Positions 34,554-44,023 of a stretch of DNA of 64,000 nucleotides are shown in pieces. A program made the translations under genes and the position numbers. Each line of letters starts with the position of its first letter. The stretch's first letter is position 1. The DNA is from Luteitalea pratensis (lineage in GTDB: Bacteria > Acidobacteriota > Vicinamibacteria > Vicinamibacterales > Vicinamibacteraceae). The stretch is from contig NZ_CP015136.1 of assembly GCF_001618865.1 (NCBI RefSeq), positions 2,019,001-2,083,000 of the forward strand. Reading direction: 5' to 3'. Below the pieces are notes generated by a model. The model made no database searches. It was not told the origin of the DNA and saw only the letters and a list, made by a program, of their open reading frames with translations.

Positions 34554-37500
34554 TTACCAGAGCATCTTCACGCCGAACTGCAGCTGCCGTGGCGCGTTGG
34601 CCTGCCCGGTGATGACGCCGAACGAGGAGGACGTGACGCTGGTGTTGGGCGCGGAGAACTGCACCCGGTTGAACGCGTTGAGCGCTTCGACACGGAACTG
34701 TGCTCTCAGCCGAGCCGTGATGTCGAAGGTCTTGAAGAGCGAGAGATCAACGTTGCGGACGCCATGCGCGCGGAGGATCGGCGAGAAGATCGGCTCGTTG
34801 CCGAACGAAAACGCCGCCGGCTGGCTGTAGACGCTCGTGTCGAAATAGCGGTTGAGGCGATCCTCGACCGGACCGTCCAACCGCGGGTCCGCGCCGGTGG
34901 TGTTGGGCTGTGTGCGCGCGCCGAACAGCCCCGCCGTGTTGTTCGCCGTGATCGACAGCGGCGTCCCCGTCTGGAACGTCGTGATCCCGTTGAACTGCCA
35001 GTCGCCGATGATCGCGTTCACCACCGTCGGCGCGTTGGCGAAGAATCGCCGCTCGCGGCCGACGGGGATTTCGTAGAGATAGCTCAGCACGAAGCGGTGG
35101 TTGATGTCGTACGACGCCAACGCCATGCTCGCGTCGATGTCGTAGCTGTTCTGATGGTTCATGCCCATCTCCTCGGCTTTGGCGAAGGTATACGACCCCT
35201 CGAACATGAACCCGCGCGAGAGTCGCTTGCGTCCGGTGAGCTGCAACGCGTTGTAGCGCGACTTCGCGCCCGCCGCGTAGAGCGGCACGATGTCGGTGAA
35301 CTGCGGGTAGGGTCGCAACAGTTGCCCGCGGCTCACCGTCGACGACGTCAGTACGCCGTTGTTGACGATGCCGTAGAAGGGGTTGGGAACCTGCTGATTG
35401 AGCTGTGAGCCGAGCGCCATGTACTGCGGATCGAGCTGGTTCAGGCTGAGGCCGCCTTCGCCCGCAATCGACAGGTCATAGCCGCGCGTGCCGACGTAGG
35501 CGGCCTCGACGAAGAGTCCCCAGGGCAGCTCGCGCTGGACGTTGATGTTGTACTGAATCGTCCACGGCGACGGCGTGTCCTGCAGTGGCGCCTGCAGGTT
35601 GGCGCCCGCCTGCGTGAGCAGCCCCTGCGACGATCCCGGCGAGGGCACGAAGCCGTTGGGATACGGATCATGCAGCAGGTTGTACGGCGTAATGCCGTCG
35701 ATCGAGGTCACCCACAGGTTCTCGGTGCGGAAGCCGAACGGCCCGACCGTGCCCTGCGCGCCCTGATTCGACGGCCCGAACATGTGGCTGTAGCCGGCCC
35801 GCACCACGGTCTTGTCGTTCAGCTGATAGGAGGCACCGAGACGCGGGGCGATGTTGTTGGTGTCCCAGTTGTACTGATAGCGGCTGTTGCCGTCGACGCC
35901 GACGAACACGACACCGCCCTGCAGGTTGGGGAACCCGGGCACTTGTTGCGCCAGCGGCGACGGCGCATCCGGATCGAAATAGTTCATCCGGTCGTAGCGC
36001 TCCGTGCGCGGCACGTCGATGTCGTAGCGCACCCCGAGGTTCAGCGTCAGCCGGGAGTTCACGCGCCAGTCGTCCTGCGCGTAGAACGCCCAATAGAAGC
36101 TGTTGGACGCCACGTTCTTCCAGTTCTGAATCAGCACGTCGTTCGGCTGCCCGAACCCGAGAAGCAGCGACGCGAACCCATAGCCCGCCGTGCTGCTCGC
36201 GGTGTTCGGATTGGGTCCCTGCGTTTCGTTGGCGCGGAAGTTGAACGTGCCGGCGCTGCGCGCCTCCCACACGTTCACGCGCAGCATGCGCCCCTCGAAA
36301 CCGCCTTTCAGCGTGTGCGGCCCGCGCGATTTCGTGAGGCTCGCCGCCGCGGTGTAGCTCATGAACGCGTTGTAGCGATGGTCGTTGCCGCCGAGCGACA
36401 CCATGCCGCTGACGCCGAAGCGCGGAAACATCTCGCGATCGACGTTCTGATCGATCGACACCGGCAGCCCAAGGCTCGACGGCTTGAACCCGAGCCCCTG
36501 GTTGTCGAAGAGGAACAGCGTGCGCGCGAAGCCGAGGCGCGCGTTCATCTGCGTCGTGTTCGAGAGTGTCCGGCTGTAGTCGATCACCGCGTTGTGCGCG
36601 AGGTTCTGCTCGTTGACGCGGCCTTCCGCGATGGTGAGGTCTTCAGGGAAGAACTCCGCCGGCGAGCTGAATGTCTTGCGGTAGGAGTAGCGGAAGAACG
36701 ACCGCGCCTTCTCGGAGAAGTTGTGGTCGATGCGCGCGTCGATGTTGTCGACGTTCAGTTTGGCGGTGCCGGTCGCGAAATAGTTCTGCGCCCCGGTCAC
36801 GGAATTCCCGGGTTGATTGGGCAGCGGATAGTAGTTCAGCACCTGTCGCGCCACCGGATCCATGCGATCGGCCGGAATCACGTTGTTCTGGAATGGATCG
36901 CGAATGAAGCCGCTGCCCGACGGGTTCGGCCGCGTCGTGAACGGATCGAAGATGCGAATCAGCTGGCCGTTTTGCGCGAACGTCTGCGAGAAGTCGCCGT
37001 TGCGTTGCGCGAGCGTCGGCACGGTCGTGGTCGTTTCCGACGCGCTGTCCTGGCGCAGCCCTTCGTACGAGGTCATGAAGAAGGTCTTCCCACGTCGGAT
37101 CGGACCGCCCGCGACGCCGCCGAACTGGCTGCGCTGAAAGTCGCCGAGCGGCGTGCCTGCCTTCTCCGAGAAGTAGTTGTTCTCGTCGAACGCGGAGTCC
37201 CGGAAGAACTCGTAGGCGCTGCCGTGGAAGTCGTTCGAGCCCGACTTGTAGACGACGTTGAGGATGCTGCCCAGACTGCGGCCGTATTCCGCCGGGTAGT
37301 TCGCGCCCATCACCTTGAACTCCTGGATGGCGTCGACCGAGGGGAACACCGAGATGCCGGTGAAGCCGTTGACTGTCGGGAACGACGCCGTCACCCCGTC
37401 GATGACGGTATCCATCATCGTCGGCCGCGCGCCGTTCACGCTGTAGCTCATCGAGTTGTAGTTGTTGCCGATCGTACCGGCGACCCCCGGCGTCAGGAAG

Positions 37501-37964
37501 ATGAGCGAGTAGACGTTGCGGGTGTTGAGCGGCAACTCCAGGATGCGCCGGTTGTCGACGAGTTTGCCGACGGTACTCGACGTGGTCTCCAGTGACAGCG
37601 TACTGGCGCTGACTTCCACGGCTTCCGTGAGCTCGCCTACTTCCAGCGCAAAATCAACGACGACCGTGGAGGCGATCGTCACGACGACATTCGAGCGTAC
37701 GGCGGATTTGAAGCCCTGCAGGGTCGCCTCGACGCGGTACTCCCCAGGCGGTAGCGGGAGCGAGGTGTAGCGTCCCTCGATATCGGCGGTGACCGAATCC
37801 TGCCGTCCGGTCTGCTGGCTGGTGGTACTGACGGTGGCATGCGGGATGGCGGCGCCGCTGGAGTCCTTGATCGTGCCGACGATCGTGCCGGTGAACGACT
37901 GAGCCAACGTAACCGACGGAGCCAGAACGAGCGCGGCTGCCGCCACGATGCGGGTGAAACGCAT
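34554..37964 (-). CDS. Oar-like TonB-dependent receptor
   Basis: 1136 residues: signal peptide (1-21, ending LAQ), carboxypeptidase-regulatory-like domain (about 25-110, [20 protein letters not shown]), plug ([37 protein letters not shown]) and outer-membrane barrel ending LQFGVKMLW. It belongs to the same broad class as the receptor at 20730 but has a different plug, so the cargo should differ. No TonB, ExbB or SusD gene is near. Start chosen at the signal-peptide Met; GGAGG is just upstream. Intact. Confidence 0.93.
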   Translation of the reverse strand: MRFTRIVAAAALVLAPSVTLAQSFTGTIVGTIKDSSGAAIPHATVSTTSQQTGRQDSVTADIEGRYTSLPLPPGEYRVEATLQGFKSAVRSNVVVTIASTVVVDFALEVGELTEAVEVSASTLSLETTSSTVGKLVDNRRILELPLNTRNVYSLIFLTPGVAGTIGNNYNSMSYSVNGARPTMMDTVIDGVTASFPTVNGFTGISVFPSVDAIQEFKVMGANYPAEYGRSLGSILNVVYKSGSNDFHGSAYEFFRDSAFDENNYFSEKAGTPLGDFQRSQFGGVAGGPIRRGKTFFMTSYEGLRQDSASETTTTVPTLAQRNGDFSQTFAQNGQLIRIFDPFTTRPNPSGSGFIRDPFQNNVIPADRMDPVARQVLNYYPLPNQPGNSVTGAQNYFATGTAKLNVDNIDARIDHNFSEKARSFFRYSYRKTFSSPAEFFPEDLTIAEGRVNEQNLAHNAVIDYSRTLSNTTQMNARLGFARTLFLFDNQGLGFKPSSLGLPVSIDQNVDREMFPRFGVSGMVSLGGNDHRYNAFMSYTAAASLTKSRGPHTLKGGFEGRMLRVNVWEARSAGTFNFRANETQGPNPNTASSTAGYGFASLLLGFGQPNDVLIQNWKNVASNSFYWAFYAQDDWRVNSRLTLNLGVRYDIDVPRTERYDRMNYFDPDAPSPLAQQVPGFPNLQGGVVFVGVDGNSRYQYNWDTNNIAPRLGASYQLNDKTVVRAGYSHMFGPSNQGAQGTVGPFGFRTENLWVTSIDGITPYNLLHDPYPNGFVPSPGSSQGLLTQAGANLQAPLQDTPSPWTIQYNINVQRELPWGLFVEAAYVGTRGYDLSIAGEGGLSLNQLDPQYMALGSQLNQQVPNPFYGIVNNGVLTSSTVSRGQLLRPYPQFTDIVPLYAAGAKSRYNALQLTGRKRLSRGFMFEGSYTFAKAEEMGMNHQNSYDIDASMALASYDINHRFVLSYLYEIPVGRERRFFANAPTVVNAIIGDWQFNGITTFQTGTPLSITANNTAGLFGARTQPNTTGADPRLDGPVEDRLNRYFDTSVYSQPAAFSFGNEPIFSPILRAHGVRNVDLSLFKTFDITARLRAQFRVEALNAFNRVQFSAPNTSVTSSSFGVITGQANAPRQLQFGVKMLW

Positions 37965-38049
37965 GGGACCTCCTCGGATTGACGAGGACTATACGCCGGT
38001 CGGCGGTCCTTGTGTAGACGCCAGCCATCCGTGACACGATGCCATCGTC

Positions 38050-38808
38050 ATGCCCGAGTTGCCTCGCCGATGGCTCGTCTTCATTGCTCTCTTCTCCATG
38101 GCGTGCGGGGGCGCGCGGAGTGCTCCGCCCGCCACGGCGCCTCCCCCCATTGCGTCGTCAGCCGCCGCAGCGCTGCCCGCGCGCGATCCGGACGCGATCC
38201 GCTGGGTGCGAGATGCCGCCGAGTATCGTGCAGCGGTGATGCAGGTCTATCGTCAGGCGACGGCGCGGGTGGAGGCTGAAGCGGCGGCGCGTAAAGCGGG
38301 GACGTGGGCAGTCGTGCTCGACGCAGACGAGACCGTGATCTCGAACCTCACGTATCAAGTGGAGCGGTCGCGCGCGGGACTGGCGTATTCACCAGAGAGC
38401 TGGCGTGAATGGGTGAGCCGCCGAGCGGCGACGCCACTGCCCGGCGCTGCGGCCTTCCTCGCGCGCGTCCACGACCTTGGCGGACGCATCGCGATCGTTA
38501 CCAACCGGCTGCAGTCAGAGTGCGAGGATACTATCGCGGTGTTTCGCCTGCACGCGCTCCAGTACGATGCGGTGCTGTGCCGTAGTGACGGCGGTCCTTC
38601 CGACAAGAATCCACGCTTCGAGGCTGTTGCTGCCGGCCAAACTACCGCTGGCGCGGGTCCGCTCGCCGTTGTCGCCTTCATCGGTGACAACATCCTCGAC
38701 TTCCCACAGGCCAGCCAGGCGTCGGCGCGAGGGAACGCGGCAAGCCTCGATGCCTTCGGCGTGCGCTTCTTTGTGATCCCGAATCCCATGTACGGCAGCT
38801 GGCAGTGA
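38050..38808 (+). CDS. Class B acid phosphatase / lipoprotein e(P4)-like HAD enzyme
   Basis: 252 residues. Lipobox FSMACGG (Cys19) predicts a membrane lipoprotein. The HAD phosphatase motif I is VVLDADETVISN with nucleophile Asp91 and Asp93; motif II is IAIVTNR; motif IV is seen in FIGDNILDFPQ. Family members strip phosphate from nucleotides or other organic phosphates in the periplasm, helping phosphate or nucleoside uptake. It is divergent from the TonB receptor (85 bases between starts), suggesting joint control. Intact. Confidence 0.9.
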   Translation: MPELPRRWLVFIALFSMACGGARSAPPATAPPPIASSAAAALPARDPDAIRWVRDAAEYRAAVMQVYRQATARVEAEAAARKAGTWAVVLDADETVISNLTYQVERSRAGLAYSPESWREWVSRRAATPLPGAAAFLARVHDLGGRIAIVTNRLQSECEDTIAVFRLHALQYDAVLCRSDGGPSDKNPRFEAVAAGQTTAGAGPLAVVAFIGDNILDFPQASQASARGNAASLDAFGVRFFVIPNPMYGSWQ

Positions 38809-38990
38809 ACATCCGGCTCCGACGTGTGAGTCAGCGGTGTGGTTCCGCTGCGCGATCGTAAGCTTGATCTCGTGGAGGCCGGGACCGGACCGAATGCCGC
38901 CGTGCGGCCGCAGATCGTGGCGCTGGCGCATCGTCATCATGGTCGGCGGTGACCGGCAGACCGCAGTGACGGCGCTTGGCTTCACTGCTG
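38809..38990. other. Intergenic stretch
   Basis: Between the phosphatase and a doubtful small minus-strand gene; together with 39243-39354 it holds no feature I recognise. Confidence 0.4.
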
Positions 38991-39242
38991 CTAGCTTCCC
39001 GCGGGGATGACTCGCAAGAGCGCGCGCGCGAGTACAGTCAGTGCAGCGACATCAAGCGGGCCGTCCGCAGCGACTTCGAAGGCATCGTGTTCACGGCGTC
39101 CGGCGCGCGAGATCTCGATGGTCACAATCGGTCCCCGCAGAGTCGACTCTCGGCAGGTTGCTCGGACAACCAGCGCTGTGTCTGGATCCTCGAGGCGCAC
39201 AGAGGCCAACGTCGTGATCGGTGGGAGTCTGCGAGGGTCCAT
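38991..39242 (-). CDS. Doubtful small hypothetical protein
   Basis: 83 residues with a plausible folded-protein composition (VTIEISRAGRREHDAFEVA, DVAALTVLARALLRVI). No ribosome site is obvious before ATG 39242, and I do not recognise a family. It may be real or a chance open frame in GC-rich DNA. Confidence 0.3.
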   Translation of the reverse strand: MDPRRLPPITTLASVRLEDPDTALVVRATCRESTLRGPIVTIEISRAGRREHDAFEVAADGPLDVAALTVLARALLRVIPAGS

Positions 39243-39354
39243 GGCTGTTCGAGTGTGCGCGTGCTGTGCGCTAGCTCACGGCTTGGGGCGCGCCAGTTCG
39301 GGGACCGGGCGACCAAGAAAGCCTTCGATCGGCTGCTGCCCGCCATACGGCTGA

Positions 39355-39894
39355 TCATCGCGAAGATTGATCGCGGGCCTGCGTCAACGCTGTCGTCACG
39401 GGCACCTTGCGGTACTGGATCAGATACGCCGCCCAAAGATGGCTGGCCCGCCATGCCACCGTGCAGTGGAGCAGTACCTTTCCTCGCGCCGAGGCCAGCG
39501 TCGTCGCGAAACGATCGAGATCGGACGGCGCGTAGGGGTTCTCCTTCGTCCCGCGCATCGGGATGTGCACGTAAGCGAGGCCGAGCTCCTTGATCAATGC
39601 CGCCTCGTCGAAGCCGACCTTGGCCATCTCTTCCGGCATTCGCAGGTTGACGACGGTGGTCACGCCTTTGGCACTGAGCTCGCGCAGCGCCGCTTCAGTC
39701 GGCTGGCCGGCGATGAACAAGTCGTCGCCAACGCTGGCGAACCTCGCCTGGAATAGACCTTCGTTCGGCAGGATAATCGGGCCCGCCGCGGGCCCAGTTT
39801 GGGCGGTTCCGACGATGCGCTGGCCAGCGGCTGGTAGCGCAAGGGTCACGATCAACACGGCCAAGGCCGCAGCACGAAACAGGACGTGTGGCAT
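39355..39894 (-). CDS. Exported protein-phosphatase-like protein
   Basis: 179 residues from ATG 39894, chosen because a signal peptide follows directly (LAVLIVTLALPAAGQ); the frame stays open about 100 residues upstream without sense. The domain has the order of beta-lactamase-hydrolase-like / DSP-type phosphatases: LFIAGQPTEAALRELSAKGVTTVVNLR, YVHIPMRG, then VLLHCTVAWRASHLWAAYL. The Cys-Arg loop HCTVAWR has four residues between Cys and Arg rather than the usual five, common in this subfamily. Substrate unknown; periplasmic location inferred. Confidence 0.8.
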   Translation of the reverse strand: MPHVLFRAAALAVLIVTLALPAAGQRIVGTAQTGPAAGPIILPNEGLFQARFASVGDDLFIAGQPTEAALRELSAKGVTTVVNLRMPEEMAKVGFDEAALIKELGLAYVHIPMRGTKENPYAPSDLDRFATTLASARGKVLLHCTVAWRASHLWAAYLIQYRKVPVTTALTQARDQSSR

Positions 39895-40189
39895 GGATGA
39901 CGTTACCCCTCGGACATGAGTCGGTCTGATTTTGTTCCGATCGTATCGTGCCGCGGCGTGGCGGCACGCGTCATGTTGTCGGAGTGTGCCATCGATTATC
40001 GGCGCACTGACCTCGACGAGTGGCAGCTGCGCCATATCAACTGCGTTGGACGGCAGACCGGTCCGCGCCCGCGGCCCTTCGGCGCGCCAACCCAGCCTTC
40101 GCACCTGCGGCGCCTCTGCGCGATCAATGCGCGTCGAGAGCGATTCGGACGAATCGATGTAAACGATTGCTACTCGTTGTCGGCTCCGC

Positions 40190-41731
40190 CTAGGCAATCG
40201 GAATCTCCACTGCAGACACCGACGCCGCGGGGAACTCCCACGAACCGCCGGCCGGGAGCGGCTTCTCCGCTGTTTTCATGGCGTCGGCGCTGTTGAGATA
40301 GGAGAGTTCCACCATCGGATCGTCTGCGATCTCGAAGACGCGCCCTGCTCGAGCGGTCTGCCCTTCAATCTGAATCGTCGCGCTCACCGATTTGGTTCGC
40401 AGAGTGTTCGCCACGTGAAGATACACGGTCTCTCCACGCCGACTGGCGGTCACATCGAGACCTTCGGGGGTGCGGCGCACTTGGATGGCGTGGGTACCGG
40501 AGTGATGACGATAGAGTCGCATGACGCGCGCGACCGGCTGCAGATATGCCTTGTTGTTGTTTCGTGGCGTCGGGATGATGACCGCATTGTTTTGCCAGCG
40601 CGTGCCGCAAAAATCCGCCGCTGTCGCAATCTTCAAGACGTCGCCGTGCCGCTCATGATTGTTCAGGATGCGTGCGTACGACACGCCGGCGGCCCACGAG
40701 GCCACGACGTCTCCGCGGTCCCGTCCGGGAATCGCGAAATGACATTCCGTCATGGCCAGGGGAATCTTGTGCGCGCCCAGACTCTGGCGAACCGTCTTGA
40801 TCTTCGCGTCGGCCGTTTCCCAGGCCTTCATCAACTGATCCCATGCGGCGTCCGGATCGCGGCGGTACGCTTCGCCTCGCAGCACGGGCTGTCGCGGGTT
40901 GTCCGGATCGAACATGTGATGAAACGCCAGGAACTGCAGGTGTTCGCCCGCTATTTCGGCCATGCGGGCGGCCCAGCCGCTGTCTCCCCAGCCGATGATC
41001 TGAATGGCGGGGTCCGCGGTTCGCATGGCGTTCGCAAACTCCACCGTCTTTCGCCCGGCGGTCTCGACATCGAAGCCGTTCCGATCGTACGACGTTTCGT
41101 TGCCGATCTGCCAGTGCCGGACGCCGAGCGGCGCGTCGATGCCGTGTCCGTTCCGCTCTGCATTCGAAGCACCGTTGCAATACGACACCCACGCGGCAGC
41201 TTCCGCCGCGTCAGCCGTTCTCACCGAAGTCCTGTACTTCTTGTACTGCTGGCGCCCATCGGATTCGAAGTTGACGCAGATGAGGGGATCGGCACCCACC
41301 CGCCGGCAGAAGTCCACGAACTCGCCGGTTCCGATCTGGTTCGATTCGACGCCGCCCCACAGCAGGTTGACCATGGGCGGCCGCGCCTCACGTGGGCCGA
41401 CGCCCTCTCGCCAGCGATAGAAATCCGCGAAGATCCCGCCCCATCGCATCATCGGAGGTCCAAGCTCCTTCGTCACCGCCACCACATCGTCGCGCCACTG
41501 CTCGGCGAGGTGATCCCACGCAGCTTCGACGGATCCGTCGGTGGCCCCCAGCGGCTCCATGAACTGCATATACAGGTAGGGGGACAGCTCGAAGCCGAGA
41601 ACCGGGTTGATGACAAGGGCGTTCGGGTTGAGTCCCTGCGCCGCCGCGTTTGCACCGTTGCCAAGCGCTCCCGACAGGGTGAGGCCAGCGGCCGCCATTC
41701 CGGATTGCTCGAGAAAAGCCCGTCTTCGCAT
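40190..41731 (-). CDS. Secreted GH51-like alpha-L-arabinofuranosidase
   Basis: 513 residues with a Tat-like signal (MRRRAFLEQSGMAAAGLTLSG). A TIM-barrel catalytic domain carries the acid/base Glu in HWQIGNETS (Glu212) and the probable nucleophile in PLAMTECHF (Glu329). The C-terminal 130 residues form a beta domain (VARVMRLYRHHSG, VTASRRGETVYLHVANT) like the C-terminal domain of GH51 arabinofuranosidases. It would release arabinose from plant polysaccharide outside the cytoplasm. No other glycan genes are adjacent except a TonB receptor 2.2 kb away. Exact sugar specificity is inferred. Confidence 0.82.
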   Translation of the reverse strand: MRRRAFLEQSGMAAAGLTLSGALGNGANAAAQGLNPNALVINPVLGFELSPYLYMQFMEPLGATDGSVEAAWDHLAEQWRDDVVAVTKELGPPMMRWGGIFADFYRWREGVGPREARPPMVNLLWGGVESNQIGTGEFVDFCRRVGADPLICVNFESDGRQQYKKYRTSVRTADAAEAAAWVSYCNGASNAERNGHGIDAPLGVRHWQIGNETSYDRNGFDVETAGRKTVEFANAMRTADPAIQIIGWGDSGWAARMAEIAGEHLQFLAFHHMFDPDNPRQPVLRGEAYRRDPDAAWDQLMKAWETADAKIKTVRQSLGAHKIPLAMTECHFAIPGRDRGDVVASWAAGVSYARILNNHERHGDVLKIATAADFCGTRWQNNAVIIPTPRNNNKAYLQPVARVMRLYRHHSGTHAIQVRRTPEGLDVTASRRGETVYLHVANTLRTKSVSATIQIEGQTARAGRVFEIADDPMVELSYLNSADAMKTAEKPLPAGGSWEFPAASVSAVEIPIA

Positions 41732-41874
41732 GGCTGCACTCTACGTGAGAAGCCGGTCTCGCTGAAGCGCACACGACCGGCTTTGAGGGCTCCGGGCTTT
41801 TCAGACCATCCGCAGCGCGAGTGTCGCGCCGTGCGTTCTGCGACGCCTAGCGGCCGTTCGCAACCGGCGGCGCA

Positions 41875-42032
41875 TACTTGAACTTCACACCCGAGGACGC
41901 ACGCCCGGGTTCGGCGACTCGAAGTACACCCGACTCGTCGCCATCAAGGATCGCTACGATCCAGACGACGTTGTCCGCTCGAACCAGAACATCACGCCGA
42001 TTCGTCGCCAGGTCGCGTCTGGGCCTGCGTGA
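41875..42032 (+). pseudogene. C-terminal relic of a berberine-bridge-type FAD oxidase
   Basis: NFTPED in one frame, then from 41910 in another frame FGDSKYTRLVAIKDRYDP, followed by DDVVRSNQNITP. This is the BBE motif closing FAD-linked oxidases (YxRLVxLKxxYDPxNLFRxNQNI). A frameshift separates the two parts and nothing of the FAD domain remains. The enzyme class is clear; the gene is dead. Confidence 0.75.
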
Positions 42033-42170
42033 GCGGCCGCCCGCGAGGCGAGACGCAAGACGCCGGCCGTGAGTCGCCGGTCAGGACATCGACGAGGTCA
42101 GCGAGAACTGGGACTTGGTCGTCTATGGCTCACCAGCCGGGCGTTCACCGTCGAGACTGATCGCACAGCG

Positions 42171-42427
42171 TAACCGGTAAGCAGATGCGCACGACTGACA
42201 ATTGACTGACAACGGGAGCGGCTCGTCATCCGAGCTAGCACCGACCCACTTGCCCAAAGAGCCGGGGGGCGCAGCCCCAGGAATGCCTTGATGGCATGCA
42301 ACAACCTACGGTTTCGTGTTGGCCGGCGCTGCACTTCGGGTCTGGCCTTGCAGGACCACCGGCCTCGACTGACGAACGACTGACAACGCGAGGTAGCCTC
42401 CAGCGGCCTTCGGTTGCCTCCGCCAGG
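42171..42427. repeat. Dispersed repeat, copy B (longest)
   Basis: The first half (42171-42282) matches 24974-25082; a second part (42367-42427) matches 12806-12864. Finding both parts here suggests one repeat of about 260 bases, with fragments elsewhere. It contains several CTGACA words (ACGACTGACAATTGACTGAC; ACGACTGACAACGCG). No protein-coding sense. Confidence 0.6.
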
Positions 42428-42492
42428 AAAGCGAGCGCCGAGCGCATTGTCGGGTCAGTCTATGTAAGTCGTTGTGTGTTAAATAGTTAGAG

Positions 42493-42518
42493 TGGTACGC
42501 CCGGCAGGGCTCGACGCG
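42493..42518 (-). repeat. tRNA 3'-end copy (attachment-site-like)
   Basis: TGGTACGCCCGG, AGG and TCGA shared with the tRNA-Arg-like sequence at 34322. On the minus strand it reads as the T-loop to CCA end of the same tRNA (CCGGGCGTACCA). Only about 24 bases match, the size of a typical integrase crossover core. Confidence 0.55.
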
Positions 42519-42959
42519 GATGCCGAGCCCGAAGGGCGGAGGCATCGCGCTGAGGTCTGGCGTGGCGATACCAGGTCGCGACCTGGCACTACCGCCATCC
42601 CGCACGCGTGGGCAGGTCGCTCCGCGCCCGGCAAGAGACTGCCGCGACCTCCTCGCCCTTCTGTCCGCGCCGGACGAGGACGGCCTCCTTGCCGTCCAAG
42701 GTGAAGCTGCCGCTCGAGTGCATCTCAGAATCGGCTGGGCCTTGGCCGTCGAGTACTCGGCGACGCTGAGGAGGATGGTCTCGCGGCCTTCGCTTCGCGT
42801 CCGCGCCGCAGACAATGGCCTTCGTGGGGCTGGTGCCGTCGGAGCGTGTGGACTTTCCCATCCTTGGCTGACGAGACTCGCGCGCGAAAGTGCGGATTGT
42901 GCGTGGACACAGCCCTGCAGAATGTCCGTGGATGCAGCCCGGAACACCGCGTCGCTTGT

Positions 42960-43280
42960 CTACGCTGGTGCCTTCGAACGGCGCGTCGGCGGCCTGGTCG
43001 GTGTGCGGCGCGTCGTGCGCGTCGGCGCCGCGACGGCTTGACGCAGGATGTCGTTGGCGCGTGTCTGCCAACCGCGACCGCCAGCCCGGAGGCGTGACAG
43101 CACATCCCGATCGATGCGAAGGCTGACCAGTTCCTTCGTGCCACTACCTGGCGGACGGCCACGGCGTACCAGTTTTTCGCCGACGTACTCGTCGGCCCTC
43201 TCGAAGAACTCCTCCGTCAGTTCTGGCGCATCGTCGGAATCACGCCAGGCGGGACGCGAAGCGCGCTTGTTCACGGGCAT
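42960..43280 (-). CDS. brnA: BrnA-type antitoxin
   Basis: 106 residues. The centre reads DDAPELTEEFFERADEYVGE, GRPPGSGTKELVSLRIDRDVLSRLRAGG, GWQTRANDILRQAV, the BrnA antitoxin domain with its ribbon-helix-helix C-terminal part. The last 20 residues are an Arg/Thr/Pro-rich extension that runs into insertion-sequence-end DNA, so the natural C-terminus may have been replaced. It overlaps the end of brnT by 41 bases, the standard toxin-first order. BrnA neutralises BrnT and represses the operon. Confidence 0.9.
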   Translation of the reverse strand: MPVNKRASRPAWRDSDDAPELTEEFFERADEYVGEKLVRRGRPPGSGTKELVSLRIDRDVLSRLRAGGRGWQTRANDILRQAVAAPTRTTRRTPTRPPTRRSKAPA

Positions 43281-43509
43281 TGGCTTTCCTCATGCTGATG
43301 ACGCGGCGACTCCTGCCGCGTAGGGTCCAGACAAGCACCACCATCCGGCCGTCAAGGAATCCCAGCGTGATGAACCGCTCTTCCTCACCGTGCCGCAAGT
43401 CGCGCGCGGTCAGGTGGCGATCGGCGAACCCGTCGGTGGCGCGAGCGAAATCGAGCCCGCGCTCAGCCAGCGTGACCGCGCGCTTGGCGGGATCGAACGT
43501 GATGCGCAC
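43240..43509 (-). CDS. brnT: BrnT-type ribonuclease toxin
   Basis: 89 residues matching BrnT along its length: ITFDPAKRAVTLAERGLDFA, FITLGFLDGRMVVLVWTLRG, RRVISMRKANAREQARF. The family has a RelE-like fold with catalytic Lys/Arg/His residues, and here RVISMRKAN carries the Arg/Lys of the C-terminal strand. It cleaves RNA and arrests growth when unopposed. First gene of the operon, preceded by a promoter with an overlapping perfect palindrome. Both genes look intact. Confidence 0.92.
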   Translation of the reverse strand: MRITFDPAKRAVTLAERGLDFARATDGFADRHLTARDLRHGEEERFITLGFLDGRMVVLVWTLRGRSRRVISMRKANAREQARFASRLA

Positions 43510-43517
43510 CTGGTATT

Positions 43518-43547
43518 AATGTAGCTACATGAAGTGCCGCTGGTCAA
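43518..43547 (-). promoter_or_regulatory. brnTA promoter with 12-base perfect palindrome
   Basis: Minus strand TTGACC (43547-43542), 18 bases, TACATT (43523-43518). ATGTAGCTACAT at 43519-43530 is a perfect palindrome covering the -10 box, about 10 bases upstream of the brnT start. This is where a BrnA autorepressor would bind; the binding itself is inferred. Confidence 0.65.
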
Positions 43548-44023
43548 CCATCGGCGTCGTGGTGGACGGATGCCGCGCCCGTCACCCCGCCGTCGACAGG
43601 CGTCAACCGGGTCGCGGGCGCAGACCGGGACGCCCAGAACTGGCCAAGCTCCAGGCCGCGGGCGCAGAGCTACTGCCTGTGTCCGAGTGACGAGAACTCG
43701 CGCACTGAAGTGCAGAATGTCCATGCACACAGCCCGGGTTCGGAATCGCTGACGCCGTCACGCAGCCGCGCCACTCCTGGATGACGAGCACTCGCGCGCG
43801 AGATCGTGGAATGTCCTTGGAGACAGCCCACCATCGAGCAGGTGCCCGGCCGTGATGAAGCGCTCCTCGTCACGCCGGGCGCTTCGCCTCCGGACGCTGT
43901 CCTCCAACTCGCATGGAGGCAATCAGTTAGCGTGTTACCTGGCCGCGATCTGCGGCTTACCTGGCTTCCATTGTGTTGTCGGCACCGGATGCCGCACGCT
44001 TCCGTTCAGGAGCACGTCTTGAG
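43548..44023. other. Intergenic stretch with insertion-sequence ends
   Basis: Contains the solitary ends at 43689-43737 and 43782-43828 and the AGGAG ribosome site (44008) of the next gene. No gene. Confidence 0.5.

Larger units (their letters stand above)
42033..42959. other. Repeat-rich stretch without an intact gene
   Basis: Holds the dispersed repeat at 42171-42427, a tRNA 3'-end copy at 42493 and insertion-sequence end remnants from 42871. Between about 42630 and 42850 the minus strand reads, in two shifted frames, fragments such as SDGTSPTKAIVCGADAKR, ETILLSVAEYSTAKAQP and GSFTLDGKEAVLVRRGQKGE, which looks like a decayed small gene of unknown family. Confidence 0.45.
42871..43828. repeat. 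Cluster of solitary insertion-sequence ends
   Basis: At least three copies (42871-42914 with a partial repeat to about 42942, 43689-43737, 43782-43828) of a sequence of the form GA(A/G)CTCGCGC...GTGCAGAATGTCC...ACACAGCC. This is the right terminal repeat of the insertion sequences at 51136 and 53302. No transposase body lies between them; the BrnTA pair does. Confidence 0.65.
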
